A DNA stretch of 64,000 bases, taken from CAVALG01 sp963630555. GTDB taxonomy: Bacteria; Bacillota; Clostridia; Oscillospirales; Acutalibacteraceae. Of the stretch, positions 8,745 through 16,998 are shown piece by piece. How positions within the stretch are numbered: the stretch's first letter is position 1; every line of letters begins with the position of its first letter. A program made the translations under genes and the position numbers. A model generated the notes under the pieces. That model saw nothing but the letters and a program-made list of their open reading frames with translations, searched no databases and had not been told where the DNA came from. The DNA is taken from the NCBI GenBank assembly GCA_963630555.1, contig CAVGND010000001.1:1-64000 (forward strand). Reading direction: 5' to 3'.

Positions 8745-9227
8745 ATGGCTCTTAGGACAATAGTCGGAGGGGAAGACCCTATTTTATATAAAACTTCACG
8801 TTCTGTTTTAAATTTTGACGCAAAACTTGAACAATTGCTTGATGATATGCAGGAAACTTTAAAAAAGGCGGACGGCTGCGGACTTGCAGCACCTCAGGTC
8901 GGCATACTACGCAGAGTATGTATAGTTGACGTGGGGGACGGGCTTATTGAATTGATTAACCCTGTCATAACCGAAGAAGAGGGTGAGCAGGAGGATTACG
9001 AAGGCTGCCTTTCTTTTCCCGGGAAATACGGTATGACAAAACGACCGATGAGGGTTACCGTACGTGCGCAAAACCGTAAAGGCGAAACATTTACGGTGAG
9101 CGGAGAGAGCCTGAAAGCACGTGCTTTTTGTCACGAGATCGACCATTTAAACGGAATTGTTTTTTTAAGCCATCTTATCGGGCCTGTCGAATCGGAAACC
9201 GAGCAGGTTTCTCAGAACCAAGCATAA
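8745..9227 (+). CDS. def: Peptide deformylase
   Basis: A 160-residue metalloenzyme that removes the N-formyl group from nascent proteins at the ribosome. All three motifs are present: GCGLAAPQVG (about 44), EGCLSFPG with the metal-binding Cys (about 85) and HEIDH with the catalytic Glu and two metal-binding His (about 129). Length is normal. The site AAGGAGAAACGAAACT precedes ATG 8745. It lies directly before fmt, which makes the formyl-Met-tRNA whose product it processes, with 12 bases between. Confidence 0.95.
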   Translation: MALRTIVGGEDPILYKTSRSVLNFDAKLEQLLDDMQETLKKADGCGLAAPQVGILRRVCIVDVGDGLIELINPVITEEEGEQEDYEGCLSFPGKYGMTKRPMRVTVRAQNRKGETFTVSGESLKARAFCHEIDHLNGIVFLSHLIGPVESETEQVSQNQA

Positions 9228-9239
9228 AGGAGTTTTCAC

Positions 9240-10172
9240 TTGAAAGTAGTTTTTATGGGAACCCCCGATTTCGCCGCTTTAACCCTTAAGCGGCTGATTG
9301 ATGAAAAATATACGGTTGCCGCCGTATTTACGCAGCCTGACAAACCCGTAGGGCGCAAACGAATTATAACGCCGCCGCCGGTTAAGTCGACTGCTTCGGA
9401 AAACGGTATACCCGTGTTTCAACCACAAACTTTGAAAAATGATGAACCGAAAAAAATTCTTGAAAACATTGCGCCGGATATCATTGTCGTAGTTGCTTAC
9501 GGTAAGATATTGCCGCCGGATATTTTGAGTATACCGAAATACGGCTGCGTTAATGTTCACGCTTCGCTTTTGCCGAAATATCGCGGTGCTTCGCCCATAC
9601 AATGGTCAATTGTATGCGGGGAGAAATCAACGGGCGTTACCACAATGCTTATGGATGAAGGTATGGATACCGGCGATATTTTGTTAAGCAGTACCGAGGA
9701 TATTTTGCCTACAGATACAGCCGAAACACTTTTTGACCGTTTGGCGGTAAAAGGTGCCGACCTCTGCATAGAAACCCTTAAGTCTTTGGAAAATGGTGAA
9801 ATTGTGCCTAAGAAACAGGATGATTCCGCTGCAACATATGCTCCCATAATTACTAAAGAAATGGCAAAACTTGATTTTTCCATTACCGCCCGGGAAATTT
9901 GCTGCCTTGTTCGCGGGTTTTACCCGTGGCCGGTTGCTTATACGGTATTGCCGGACGGTAAAAAATTAAAAGTTTACTCCGCAATCGAGGTTGACGGTTC
10001 GGCCGATCCCGCCGGTACGGTCGCTGTGTCAGATAAGCGCTTGGTTGTTGCCTGCGGTAATAACACATCTGTCGAATTGTGCGAAGTTCAACTTGAGGGA
10101 AAATCGAGAATGTCGGCGAAAAATCTTTTGAACGGTTATTGCATTAAAAAAGGAACGGTGCTTAATGCCTAA
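9240..10172 (+). CDS. fmt: Methionyl-tRNA formyltransferase
   Basis: A 310-residue enzyme that formylates initiator Met-tRNA using 10-formyltetrahydrofolate. The N-terminal formyltransferase fold begins KVVFMGTPDFA and holds the catalytic region NVHASLLPKYRGASPIQ (about 107-123) and the downstream loop with MDEGMDTGDIL; the C-terminal OB-type tRNA-binding domain starts around residue 205. The start is a TTG at 9240 behind AAAGGAG. Its last 8 bases overlap rsmB, so the two are translationally coupled. Confidence 0.95.
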   Translation: MKVVFMGTPDFAALTLKRLIDEKYTVAAVFTQPDKPVGRKRIITPPPVKSTASENGIPVFQPQTLKNDEPKKILENIAPDIIVVVAYGKILPPDILSIPKYGCVNVHASLLPKYRGASPIQWSIVCGEKSTGVTTMLMDEGMDTGDILLSSTEDILPTDTAETLFDRLAVKGADLCIETLKSLENGEIVPKKQDDSAATYAPIITKEMAKLDFSITAREICCLVRGFYPWPVAYTVLPDGKKLKVYSAIEVDGSADPAGTVAVSDKRLVVACGNNTSVELCEVQLEGKSRMSAKNLLNGYCIKKGTVLNA

Positions 10173-11442
10173 CGCAAGAGCTTTTGCCTGCACGGCAATT
10201 GATGAAATATTTTCGGGCGGTTATTCAAATATAGTTATTAACAGGCGGTTTGAACATTCCGACCTGCAGCCGACGGACAGAGCATTTGCCAGCCGTATTA
10301 TACGCGGGGTTGTTGAAAGAAAGATTACAATTGACTATATGATTGCCGAAATCGCAAACAGACCGATCGATAAAATTGATACCGTGGCTCTTACCCCAAT
10401 ACGAATAGCGCTTTATCAAATGTTTTATATGGATAAGATACCCGACAGTGCAGCGGTAAATGAGTCTGTTAAGATAGTTAAAAAATCAAAGAAACCCTTT
10501 CTTGCAGGATTTGTAAATGCCGTTTTGCGAAAGGCACAATCGCTGGGCAGTTCTTTATTACCTGTCGCAGTCGATACGGCAGAGTCGCTGTCAATTTGTT
10601 ACTCCTGCGGAATTGATACGGTAAAACTGCTTGCAGATCAACTCGGTATTGAGGGTGCGGGGAAGTATCTTTCGGCAACTTTGTCGCCATCTCCGCTTAC
10701 AATACGCGTGAATCAACTTAAAATCTCGGATGTCGAACTTGTTGATTCTTTTAAATCTGACGGCATTGTTGCCGAACCGACCGAATTGCCGCATTTACTC
10801 TCTGTAACCGGACTCCGAAATATTGAAAATGACGCACGCTTTTTAAAGGGGCTTTATCACGTACAGAACACTTCATCAGCCATATGTGCCGCCGCTTTAA
10901 AGGCGAAAAGCGGTGAGAGAGTTTTGGATGTCTGCGCTGCTCCCGGAGGCAAAACATTTACGATTGCGGAATTAATGGGGGATTCCGGAACCGTCGTTTC
11001 ATGTGATATTTATCCCCATAAAGTTAAATTGATAGAGCAGGGTAAATGCCGTCTCGGCTTGAAATCGGTTGTTCCGCATCTTGCCGATGCCCGGAAATTT
11101 GACCCGACGCTCGGCACATTCGACAAGGTTTTGTGCGATCTTCCTTGTTCGGGACTCGGTGTTATCGGTCGCAAACCCGAAATTAAATATAAAACTGCCG
11201 ATGAGATATCGGGTCTGCCGATATTCCAATTTGAAATACTTCAAAATGCCGTAAAATATTTAAGAACCGGCGGCAGGCTTGTTTATTCCACCTGTACGGT
11301 TCTCGATTCGGAAAACGATTCTGTTTTTCAAAAACTGCTCGCAGATGAAACCTCGCTTAAATTTATTTCTTCAAAAACGTATTATCCTCATATAGATAAT
11401 ATGGACGGCTTTTATATCGCAATTGCCGAAAAGGTTGAATGA
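10165..11442 (+). CDS. rsmB: 16S rRNA (cytosine-967-C5)-methyltransferase RsmB
   Basis: A 425-residue enzyme that methylates C967 of 16S rRNA. It has an N-terminal NusB-like RNA-binding domain (residues 1-140) and a C-terminal SAM-dependent methyltransferase domain with the SAM site DVCAAPGGKTFTIAE (about 254) and the two catalytic cysteines in LCDLPCSGLGVIGRKPE and in YSTCT. Length matches the family. It overlaps fmt by 8 bases and is followed by a 97-base gap containing a palindrome that starts on its stop codon. Confidence 0.94.
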   Translation: MPNARAFACTAIDEIFSGGYSNIVINRRFEHSDLQPTDRAFASRIIRGVVERKITIDYMIAEIANRPIDKIDTVALTPIRIALYQMFYMDKIPDSAAVNESVKIVKKSKKPFLAGFVNAVLRKAQSLGSSLLPVAVDTAESLSICYSCGIDTVKLLADQLGIEGAGKYLSATLSPSPLTIRVNQLKISDVELVDSFKSDGIVAEPTELPHLLSVTGLRNIENDARFLKGLYHVQNTSSAICAAALKAKSGERVLDVCAAPGGKTFTIAELMGDSGTVVSCDIYPHKVKLIEQGKCRLGLKSVVPHLADARKFDPTLGTFDKVLCDLPCSGLGVIGRKPEIKYKTADEISGLPIFQFEILQNAVKYLRTGGRLVYSTCTVLDSENDSVFQKLLADETSLKFISSKTYYPHIDNMDGFYIAIAEKVE

Positions 11443-11458
11443 TAATCTGATTATCATT
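11438..11458. repeat. Perfect palindrome overlapping the rsmB stop (AATGATAAT/ATTATCATT)
   Basis: Two perfect 9-base arms are separated by CTG. The inner part, TGATAAT-CTG-ATTATCA, resembles the Fur-box half sites but has a 3-base centre instead of the usual single base. It lies 80 bases before rlmN. It could be an operator or a small hairpin; neither is proven. Confidence 0.4.
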
Positions 11459-11539
11459 TCTGACCGCTTTGGTTCTCATCAGTCTATACCGCTTTTTAAA
11501 ATTCGGCACTGTCAAGATTAATACTGGAGAAACGAAACT

Positions 11540-12598
11540 ATGTCGGAAAAAGAAAAAATTGATATCCGGTCAATGAACATCCCGGAAATAACCGATTACC
11601 TTGTTTCACTCGGTGAACCGAAATTCAGGGCTTTACAGTTGTTTAAGTGGTTGCAAAAAGGTGTTACTACATTCGACGGTATGACCAATATACCGAAAAG
11701 TCTTATAACAAAACTGGATGATAACTGCTATATTGCGGATGTTAAAATAGTTAAAAAATTACGCTCAAAATTGGACGGCACAGTGAAATATCTTTATGAA
11801 CTGCACGACGGTGAGATGGTGGAATCGGTTTTAATGAAATATAAACACGGTTATTCCGTTTGCATTTCCACTCAGGTGGGCTGCCGTATGGGATGTAAAT
11901 TTTGTGCCTCAGGACTTGAAGGACTCAAAAGGTCGCTTACACCGTCGGAAATGTTGGCACAGGTCAGTAAAGCGGAAATTGATAACGGCATAAGGGTCTC
12001 GAATATTGTTATGATGGGTATGGGCGAACCGCTGGATAATTACGATAATTCTGTAAAGTTTTTGCGTCTTGTATCTGATGAAAACGGTATGAATATAGGA
12101 TTACGGCATATTTCACTTTCAACTTCCGGGGTTGTAACGGGTATAAATAAACTTAAAGACGAACATTTGCCCATAACGCTTTCAATATCGTTGCATGCAC
12201 CGAATGACGCCATAAGGAACAAAACTATGCCGGTTAATAAAAAGTGGAATGTAGAACAATTGCTTAAAGCTTGCAAAGAATATTCTGAAGCAACAGGCAG
12301 GCGTATTTCATTTGAATATGCGGTTATCGACGGAGTTAATGACAGCCGTGAAAGCGCTCTGGAATTGTCGAAAAGGCTTAAAGGTATGCTTTGCCACCTG
12401 AATCTTATTCCGGCAAATCCTGTGGCGGAAAATAATTTCAGAAGTCCCGACCGCCATCGTGTTAATGTATTTTGCGAACATATGAATAAACTCGGAATTA
12501 ATACGACGGTAAGGCGAACGCTCGGATCGGATATAAATGCCTCCTGCGGTCAACTAAGGAGAAGAGAAAAAGAGAAAAAGGCAGGTGCTTTTGAATGA
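11540..12598 (+). CDS. rlmN: 23S rRNA/tRNA adenine-C2 methyltransferase RlmN
   Basis: A 352-residue radical-SAM enzyme that methylates C2 of A2503 in 23S rRNA and A37 in some tRNAs. The radical-SAM cluster motif CRMGCKFC is at about residues 115-122, the SAM-binding GGxGEP equivalent is MMGMGEPLDN, and the mechanism-based cysteine that carries the methyl group is in SDINASCGQLRR near the C-terminus. Length is normal. The site TGGAGAAACGAAACT precedes the ATG. It overlaps prpC by 4 bases, as in Bacillus. Confidence 0.95.
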   Translation: MSEKEKIDIRSMNIPEITDYLVSLGEPKFRALQLFKWLQKGVTTFDGMTNIPKSLITKLDDNCYIADVKIVKKLRSKLDGTVKYLYELHDGEMVESVLMKYKHGYSVCISTQVGCRMGCKFCASGLEGLKRSLTPSEMLAQVSKAEIDNGIRVSNIVMMGMGEPLDNYDNSVKFLRLVSDENGMNIGLRHISLSTSGVVTGINKLKDEHLPITLSISLHAPNDAIRNKTMPVNKKWNVEQLLKACKEYSEATGRRISFEYAVIDGVNDSRESALELSKRLKGMLCHLNLIPANPVAENNFRSPDRHRVNVFCEHMNKLGINTTVRRTLGSDINASCGQLRRREKEKKAGAFE

Positions 12599-13326
12599 TA
12601 ACGATAATCGGCAAAACCGATAAGGGAATCGTCAGACACAGCAATCAGGATGATTTTGCACTGCGCACCTTTTGCGACCAATACGGTTATGCCATAGTAT
12701 GCGACGGTATGGGTGGCGCAAACGGCGGTGAAACAGCAAGCCGTATTGCCGTCAATTCGATTAAGCGTACGCTTGATGACGCTGTAAGACCAAACCTTTC
12801 CGAACGGTCGGTTCGCTTAATGTTTGAAACCGCAATTTTTAATGCGAATCATGAGGTTTTTACGGCAGCGGCAGAAAAAACCGAACTGAACGGTATGGGA
12901 ACCACGCTGGCACTTGCGCTGGTCTTAAATAATACCGCATATATCGCACATATAGGCGACAGCAGAATATATTTATATGACGCAGACGGGCTCACCTGCC
13001 TTACGCGTGATCATTCAGTGGTTCAGAACTTGGTTGAAAACGGGCAGTTAACCCCATCAGAAGCACTTAAACATCCACACAGGAATGTTATAACGCGTGC
13101 TGTCGGCGTTGAGGAATGTGTCAATATGGATTTTGATGTTCTTCCGCTGAAGGAAAATGACTTACTGCTTCTTTGCAGTGACGGACTTACAAACTATGTC
13201 GCCGAATCGGTGATTGCCGATATTTTGTCGTCGAAAAATGCCCTTGATATTCCGCAAACTCTAATAAATGCCGCAATAGAAGGCGGCGGCGGAGATAACA
13301 TAACCGCAGTAATAGTCAAAAACTGA
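12595..13326 (+). CDS. prpC: PP2C-type protein Ser/Thr phosphatase (PrpC/Stp)
   Basis: A 243-residue cytosolic PPM-family phosphatase that reverses phosphorylation by the neighbouring kinase PrkC. Metal-binding motifs are intact: VCDGMGGANGG (about 38-48), IGDSRIYL (about 119), LCSDGLTNY (about 197) and GGGDNITAV at the C-terminus. It overlaps rlmN by 4 bases and precedes prkC by 29 bases, the standard Firmicutes pair that controls cell-wall and spore-germination signalling. Confidence 0.94.
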   Translation: MITIIGKTDKGIVRHSNQDDFALRTFCDQYGYAIVCDGMGGANGGETASRIAVNSIKRTLDDAVRPNLSERSVRLMFETAIFNANHEVFTAAAEKTELNGMGTTLALALVLNNTAYIAHIGDSRIYLYDADGLTCLTRDHSVVQNLVENGQLTPSEALKHPHRNVITRAVGVEECVNMDFDVLPLKENDLLLLCSDGLTNYVAESVIADILSSKNALDIPQTLINAAIEGGGGDNITAVIVKN

Positions 13327-13355
13327 AAATTATTTGCAGATAGGATGGTTTATAT

Positions 13356-15311
13356 ATGGACAACTACATTGGAAAACGACTTGACGGACGGTATCAACTA
13401 CAGGAAATCATAGGTATCGGCGGGATGGCTGTGGTGTACAAGGCATATGATAATGTTGAAGACCGTATTGTGGCTGTTAAAATACTTAAAGACGAATACT
13501 TGACTAACGAGGATTTTCTTCGCAGATTTAAAAATGAGTCGCGCGCAATATCACTTCTTCAACACCCGAATATCGTAAAGGTTTATGATGTAAGTTTCGG
13601 TGACCTTATTCAATATATCGTTATGGAATATATTGACGGGATAACCTTGAAAGAATATATAGAACAAAACGGCAGCATTGTTTGGAAAAACGCAGTTTAT
13701 TTTACCGTTCAGATATTAAGGGCGCTTCAGCATGCGCACGATAAAGGTATTATTCACCGTGACGTTAAACCGCAGAACATTATGCTGTTAAGCGACGGTA
13801 CAATAAAAGTGACCGATTTTGGCATTGCCCGTTTTGCCAGAACCGAAACCCAGACAATAACCGATAAGGCAATCGGTTCTGTACATTATATCAGTCCCGA
13901 ACAGGCAAGGGGAGAGCCGACAGATGAAAAAGCAGATATTTATTCGGTGGGTGTAATTCTTTATGAAATGTTAACGGGGCAGTTACCGTTTGAAGCGGAC
14001 AGTGCCGTTTCGGTTGCCATAATGCAACTTCAGAGCAAGCCTCAATTGCCAACCTCCATTAACCCCTCAATCCCCAAAGGACTTGAGCAGATAACTATGC
14101 ATGCTATGCAGAAAGATCCCGAAAAAAGATATCATTCGGCAGCTGAAATGCTTAAAGATATTGAGGACTTTAAGCGCGATCCCGATATTCTTTTTGATTA
14201 TGATGTGTATGTTGACGATGCGCCGACAAGATTTGTTGATATCGGTAAAAACAACAAACCGGAAGAAAAGCCGACAGAAAATAAAAATTCGGCAATTATG
14301 ATACTGGCAGGCGTCGCCTCCGCTTTCGTTATTGCTCTTATCGTGCTTGCAATTATATTTTTGCCCAAACTTTTTAACGGCAGCGATAATGAGGTTGCCT
14401 GCCCGAAATTTGTCGGTCTGGTTTACGAGGATATAAAGAATTCGGAAAAATATAAAGATTTTAACATTGTACCGACCTATAAAGAGTCGAATGAAAAAGC
14501 CGGCGTAATAATAAGCCAGAACCCCGCCGAAGGTAGAATGATAACGCATAATCAAAAAATAAAACTTGTTGTAAGTGCGGGCCCTGAACCGATTAAAATG
14601 CCGGATGTTGTGGGAAAAGATAAAGCTTCGGCTGTAAGTTCGCTTGAATCTATGGAACTTAACGTGAAAATTATTGAGAAAGAGGACGAAGAAGTTGAGG
14701 AAGGGTTAGTTATTTCTACCGATCCGGAACCCAATAAATCCGTTACAAAAGGTTCAACCGTTAAGGTTTATGTAAGTTCGGGAAAGAAGATTAAATATGT
14801 CACTTTGCCGAATGTTGTGGGTATGGATCTTGAATCTGCCAAAAAAGCGATTATCGACGCTAAACTGAATGTCGGAAATATTACAAAAGTTGCAAGCGAT
14901 AAAGATAAAAACACAGTTGTTTCTCAAAATCCCAGTCCATCCTCAACAAGTGAGGTGGCGGTTGACTCATTGGTCAATCTTGAAGTCAGTTCGGGCGAGG
15001 AAGAAAAGGTTGAAAGAAGTTATAAAGTAACCCTTGATCTGCCTAAAGATCTTGCACATTTGGTAACCATTTCGGCTACACTCGACGGTGTTGACTGCTT
15101 GAATACAAACACGCTTGAGGATTATGCCGGCAAATCCTTTACCTTTACCGTCACATCGGATAAAGCGAAAGGTGAAGTAATTATAATGATTGCAAATGCT
15201 TACACGGGCGAAAGTCCTGAAATTTATAAAAAGTTGAACATCAATTTTGAAACTTCAACATCAGCCACAACATTTACCGGCCGTTACCCAATGCAATCTG
15301 CTTCCGAATGA
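13356..15311 (+). CDS. prkC: Membrane Ser/Thr protein kinase with PASTA domains (PrkC/Stk)
   Basis: A 651-residue eukaryotic-type kinase that senses muropeptides. Residues 1-270 are the kinase domain: glycine loop GIGGMAVVYKA, lysine in VAVKIL, catalytic HRDVKPQN (about 130-137) and DFGIAR. A single membrane segment follows at about 309-331 (ILAGVASAFVIALIVLAIIF). Three PASTA repeats lie outside at about 347-408, 412-476 and 480-548; the tail of about 100 residues resembles the extra Ig-like domain found in some PrkC proteins. The start is ATG 13356 after GATAGGATGG. Partner phosphatase prpC is upstream, rsgA is one base downstream. Confidence 0.94.
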   Translation: MDNYIGKRLDGRYQLQEIIGIGGMAVVYKAYDNVEDRIVAVKILKDEYLTNEDFLRRFKNESRAISLLQHPNIVKVYDVSFGDLIQYIVMEYIDGITLKEYIEQNGSIVWKNAVYFTVQILRALQHAHDKGIIHRDVKPQNIMLLSDGTIKVTDFGIARFARTETQTITDKAIGSVHYISPEQARGEPTDEKADIYSVGVILYEMLTGQLPFEADSAVSVAIMQLQSKPQLPTSINPSIPKGLEQITMHAMQKDPEKRYHSAAEMLKDIEDFKRDPDILFDYDVYVDDAPTRFVDIGKNNKPEEKPTENKNSAIMILAGVASAFVIALIVLAIIFLPKLFNGSDNEVACPKFVGLVYEDIKNSEKYKDFNIVPTYKESNEKAGVIISQNPAEGRMITHNQKIKLVVSAGPEPIKMPDVVGKDKASAVSSLESMELNVKIIEKEDEEVEEGLVISTDPEPNKSVTKGSTVKVYVSSGKKIKYVTLPNVVGMDLESAKKAIIDAKLNVGNITKVASDKDKNTVVSQNPSPSSTSEVAVDSLVNLEVSSGEEEKVERSYKVTLDLPKDLAHLVTISATLDGVDCLNTNTLEDYAGKSFTFTVTSDKAKGEVIIMIANAYTGESPEIYKKLNINFETSTSATTFTGRYPMQSASE

Positions 15312-15312
15312 T

Positions 15313-16197
15313 ATGCAGGGATTAATAATAAAAGCAATTTCGGGTTTTTACTATGTGAAATGCGATGGTAACTTGTATGAGTGTAAGGCCAGGGGCAACT
15401 TTCGCCGCAAAGCCGAGCAGCCGTTGTGCGGCGATGTTGCAGAATTTGAAATTGACGGTTGCAGCGGAATAATAACCTCAATCATAGGCCGACGCAATTC
15501 ATTAACACGCCCACCGGTTGCAAATATCGATAAACTGTTTATAGTGCAAAGTGTTGCCGACCCGTCGCCTAATCTGCTGCTTATAGACCGTTTGACGGTT
15601 ATTGCGGAAAACAAGGGTATTGAACCTATCCTGATTTTCAATAAATCGGACATTTGTGACGCGGAAGAGTATGCTGAAATATATAAAAAATGCGGATTTA
15701 AAGCCTTTTGTTTTTCCTGTAAAAACGGTGATGACCCAGCAAAAATCAGGCAGTTTGCAGAGGACGGCCTATGCGTTTTCACCGGCAATTCCGGAGTGGG
15801 AAAATCAAGTATACTCAACGCCATATTTCCGGATTTGTCGCTTAAAACGGGTGAAACCAGCCGTAAACTCGGGCGCGGAAGACACACTACCAGACATATT
15901 GAACTTTACGGTACCGCTGGCGGTTATGTCGCCGATACTCCCGGTTTTTCTTCCCTTGATATTGAAAGGTATGAACCAATTTTGAAGGATGAATTGCCGT
16001 ATTCATTCAAGGAATTTGCACCGTTTATCGGCAGTTGCCGTTTTACCTCCTGCTCACATACGACTGAGAAAGGATGTTCCGTTCTTGATGCGGTGAAAAA
16101 CGGCATCATTCCCGCTTCACGCCACAACAGTTATGTTTCTATGTATAACGAAATTAAGGATATTAAGAAATGGGAACTTAAAAAGAATAACCGCTGA
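15313..16197 (+). CDS. rsgA: Small ribosomal subunit biogenesis GTPase RsgA (YloQ/CpgA)
   Basis: A 294-residue circularly permuted GTPase that matures the 30S subunit. Residues 1-65 form an OB fold, then the permuted motifs appear: G4 (FNKSD, about 115) comes before G1 (GNSGVGKSS, about 158) and G3 (ADTPGFSS). The C-terminus carries the zinc knuckle SCRFTSCSHTTEKGC. The ATG at 15313, one base after the prkC stop, gives the family-typical N-terminus MQGLIIKAISGFYYV; an ATG at 15247 would overlap prkC heavily and is unlikely. In Bacillus CpgA is itself a PrkC/PrpC substrate. Confidence 0.93.
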   Translation: MQGLIIKAISGFYYVKCDGNLYECKARGNFRRKAEQPLCGDVAEFEIDGCSGIITSIIGRRNSLTRPPVANIDKLFIVQSVADPSPNLLLIDRLTVIAENKGIEPILIFNKSDICDAEEYAEIYKKCGFKAFCFSCKNGDDPAKIRQFAEDGLCVFTGNSGVGKSSILNAIFPDLSLKTGETSRKLGRGRHTTRHIELYGTAGGYVADTPGFSSLDIERYEPILKDELPYSFKEFAPFIGSCRFTSCSHTTEKGCSVLDAVKNGIIPASRHNSYVSMYNEIKDIKKWELKKNNR

Positions 16198-16293
16198 ATA
16201 TTTATCAACCCAAATCACACCTTTTTGTTTTTTGCGTATGATATTGGTAGGAGTGATAATAACTCCGCTGATGACAAGAAGGGTTGTGACAAT

Positions 16294-16443
16294 GTGAGAT
16301 ATAATAAAAAGCGCCGGCGCGGTACAATTGCCGTTGCCTTCGGCATAGGGTTGCTTGTGACTTCTTTTTGTTCAACAAATACAATAATTGTAATCCTTTC
16401 TGTTGTCATAATCTGTCTTGGCTGTTCGGCAGCACATTGCTGA
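16294..16443 (+). CDS. Small hydrophobic protein, unknown function
   Basis: A 49-residue reading frame from GTG 16294, behind AAGGG (10 bases upstream). The product begins with a very basic stretch (RYNKKRRRG) followed by about 36 hydrophobic residues that form one or two membrane segments, and it ends in HC. I do not recognise the family with certainty. It sits between rsgA and spoVM, 17 bases before the SpoVM start codon, and may be co-transcribed with it. A sporulation role is only a guess from position. Confidence 0.5.
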   Translation: MRYNKKRRRGTIAVAFGIGLLVTSFCSTNTIIVILSVVIICLGCSAAHC

Positions 16444-16460
16444 TGAAGGGAGAACGCATT

Positions 16461-16550
16461 ATGCAAATCGTTGTGGTAAAAAGTCCGAAAATTTTAAGAG
16501 GTATTTTAAGGATGATATTCAAGATGAAAAAGCAGGAAACAGCAGGGTAA
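16461..16550 (+). CDS. spoVM: Stage V sporulation protein M (SpoVM)
   Basis: A 29-residue peptide (MQIVVVKSPKILRGILRMIF, then a KMKK-rich tail). It matches the Bacillus SpoVM plan: a short flexible start, the KxPK motif with the key proline, then an amphipathic helix with IxRxIF spacing. SpoVM binds the convex forespore membrane and recruits SpoIVA to start coat assembly. The site GAAGGGAGAACGCATT precedes the ATG. Location just after the prkC-rsgA cluster agrees with Bacillus, where spoVM also lies downstream of this cluster. Confidence 0.85.
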   Translation: MQIVVVKSPKILRGILRMIFKMKKQETAG

Positions 16551-16564
16551 ATACATAATTTGTA

Positions 16565-16622
16565 GGCGGTTGTTTGGCTCAAATTCAGGCGTGACGGATG
16601 CGCCTCGGCTTAAACAACCGCC
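16565..16622. terminator. Long hairpin between spoVM and bofA
   Basis: A perfect 11-base stem, GGCGGTTGTTT (16565-16575) with AAACAACCGCC (16612-16622), encloses a smaller stem AGGCG/CGCCT (16587-16591 and 16601-16605). The bases that follow are T-rich (ATTTTATTTTAT) but do not form a clean T run. It is most likely a terminator for the rsgA-spoVM end of the cluster; another structured RNA is possible. Confidence 0.55.
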
Positions 16623-16701
16623 GTTGTAATTTTATTTTATCGCATGCCTACGGTATTGCGCGGACAATTCGCCTCATATATATTTTTTAGAGGTGATAAA
16701 T

Positions 16702-16962
16702 ATGAAAATTATTATTGCATTGCTTATCCTTACGGCTGCCGTATATTCGCTAATGTTTATTTCCGCCTGCATAAAATCGGGCAAATTTTTCAGATTTTTA
16801 ATCGTATCCGTAATTGCCGGCATAGGCTCGGTTATTCTTGTAAATGTTTTGTCGACCTTTACGGGGATAAGTATACCGATTAATTTGTGGACAATGTCAA
16901 CTTCCGCCGCTTTAAGTGTTCCGGGGGTTATCGCTCTGCTTGTCGCAAATATTTTACTTTAA
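16702..16962 (+). CDS. bofA: Pro-sigma-K processing inhibitor BofA family protein
   Basis: An 86-residue protein with three hydrophobic segments. The C-terminal stretch GISIPINLWTMSTSAALSVP followed by GVIALLVANILL matches the BofA signature (IPIN...GxPGV...L). In Bacillus BofA sits in the outer forespore membrane and holds the SpoIVFB protease inactive until sigma-K is needed. The ATG at 16702 is chosen over GTG 16693 because AGAGGTGAT lies just upstream of it. It is placed next to spoVM and ahead of addB. Confidence 0.82.
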   Translation: MKIIIALLILTAAVYSLMFISACIKSGKFFRFLIVSVIAGIGSVILVNVLSTFTGISIPINLWTMSTSAALSVPGVIALLVANILL

Positions 16963-16998
16963 AATGAAACAGGAAATTGAAAATAGGGGAATTTACTT

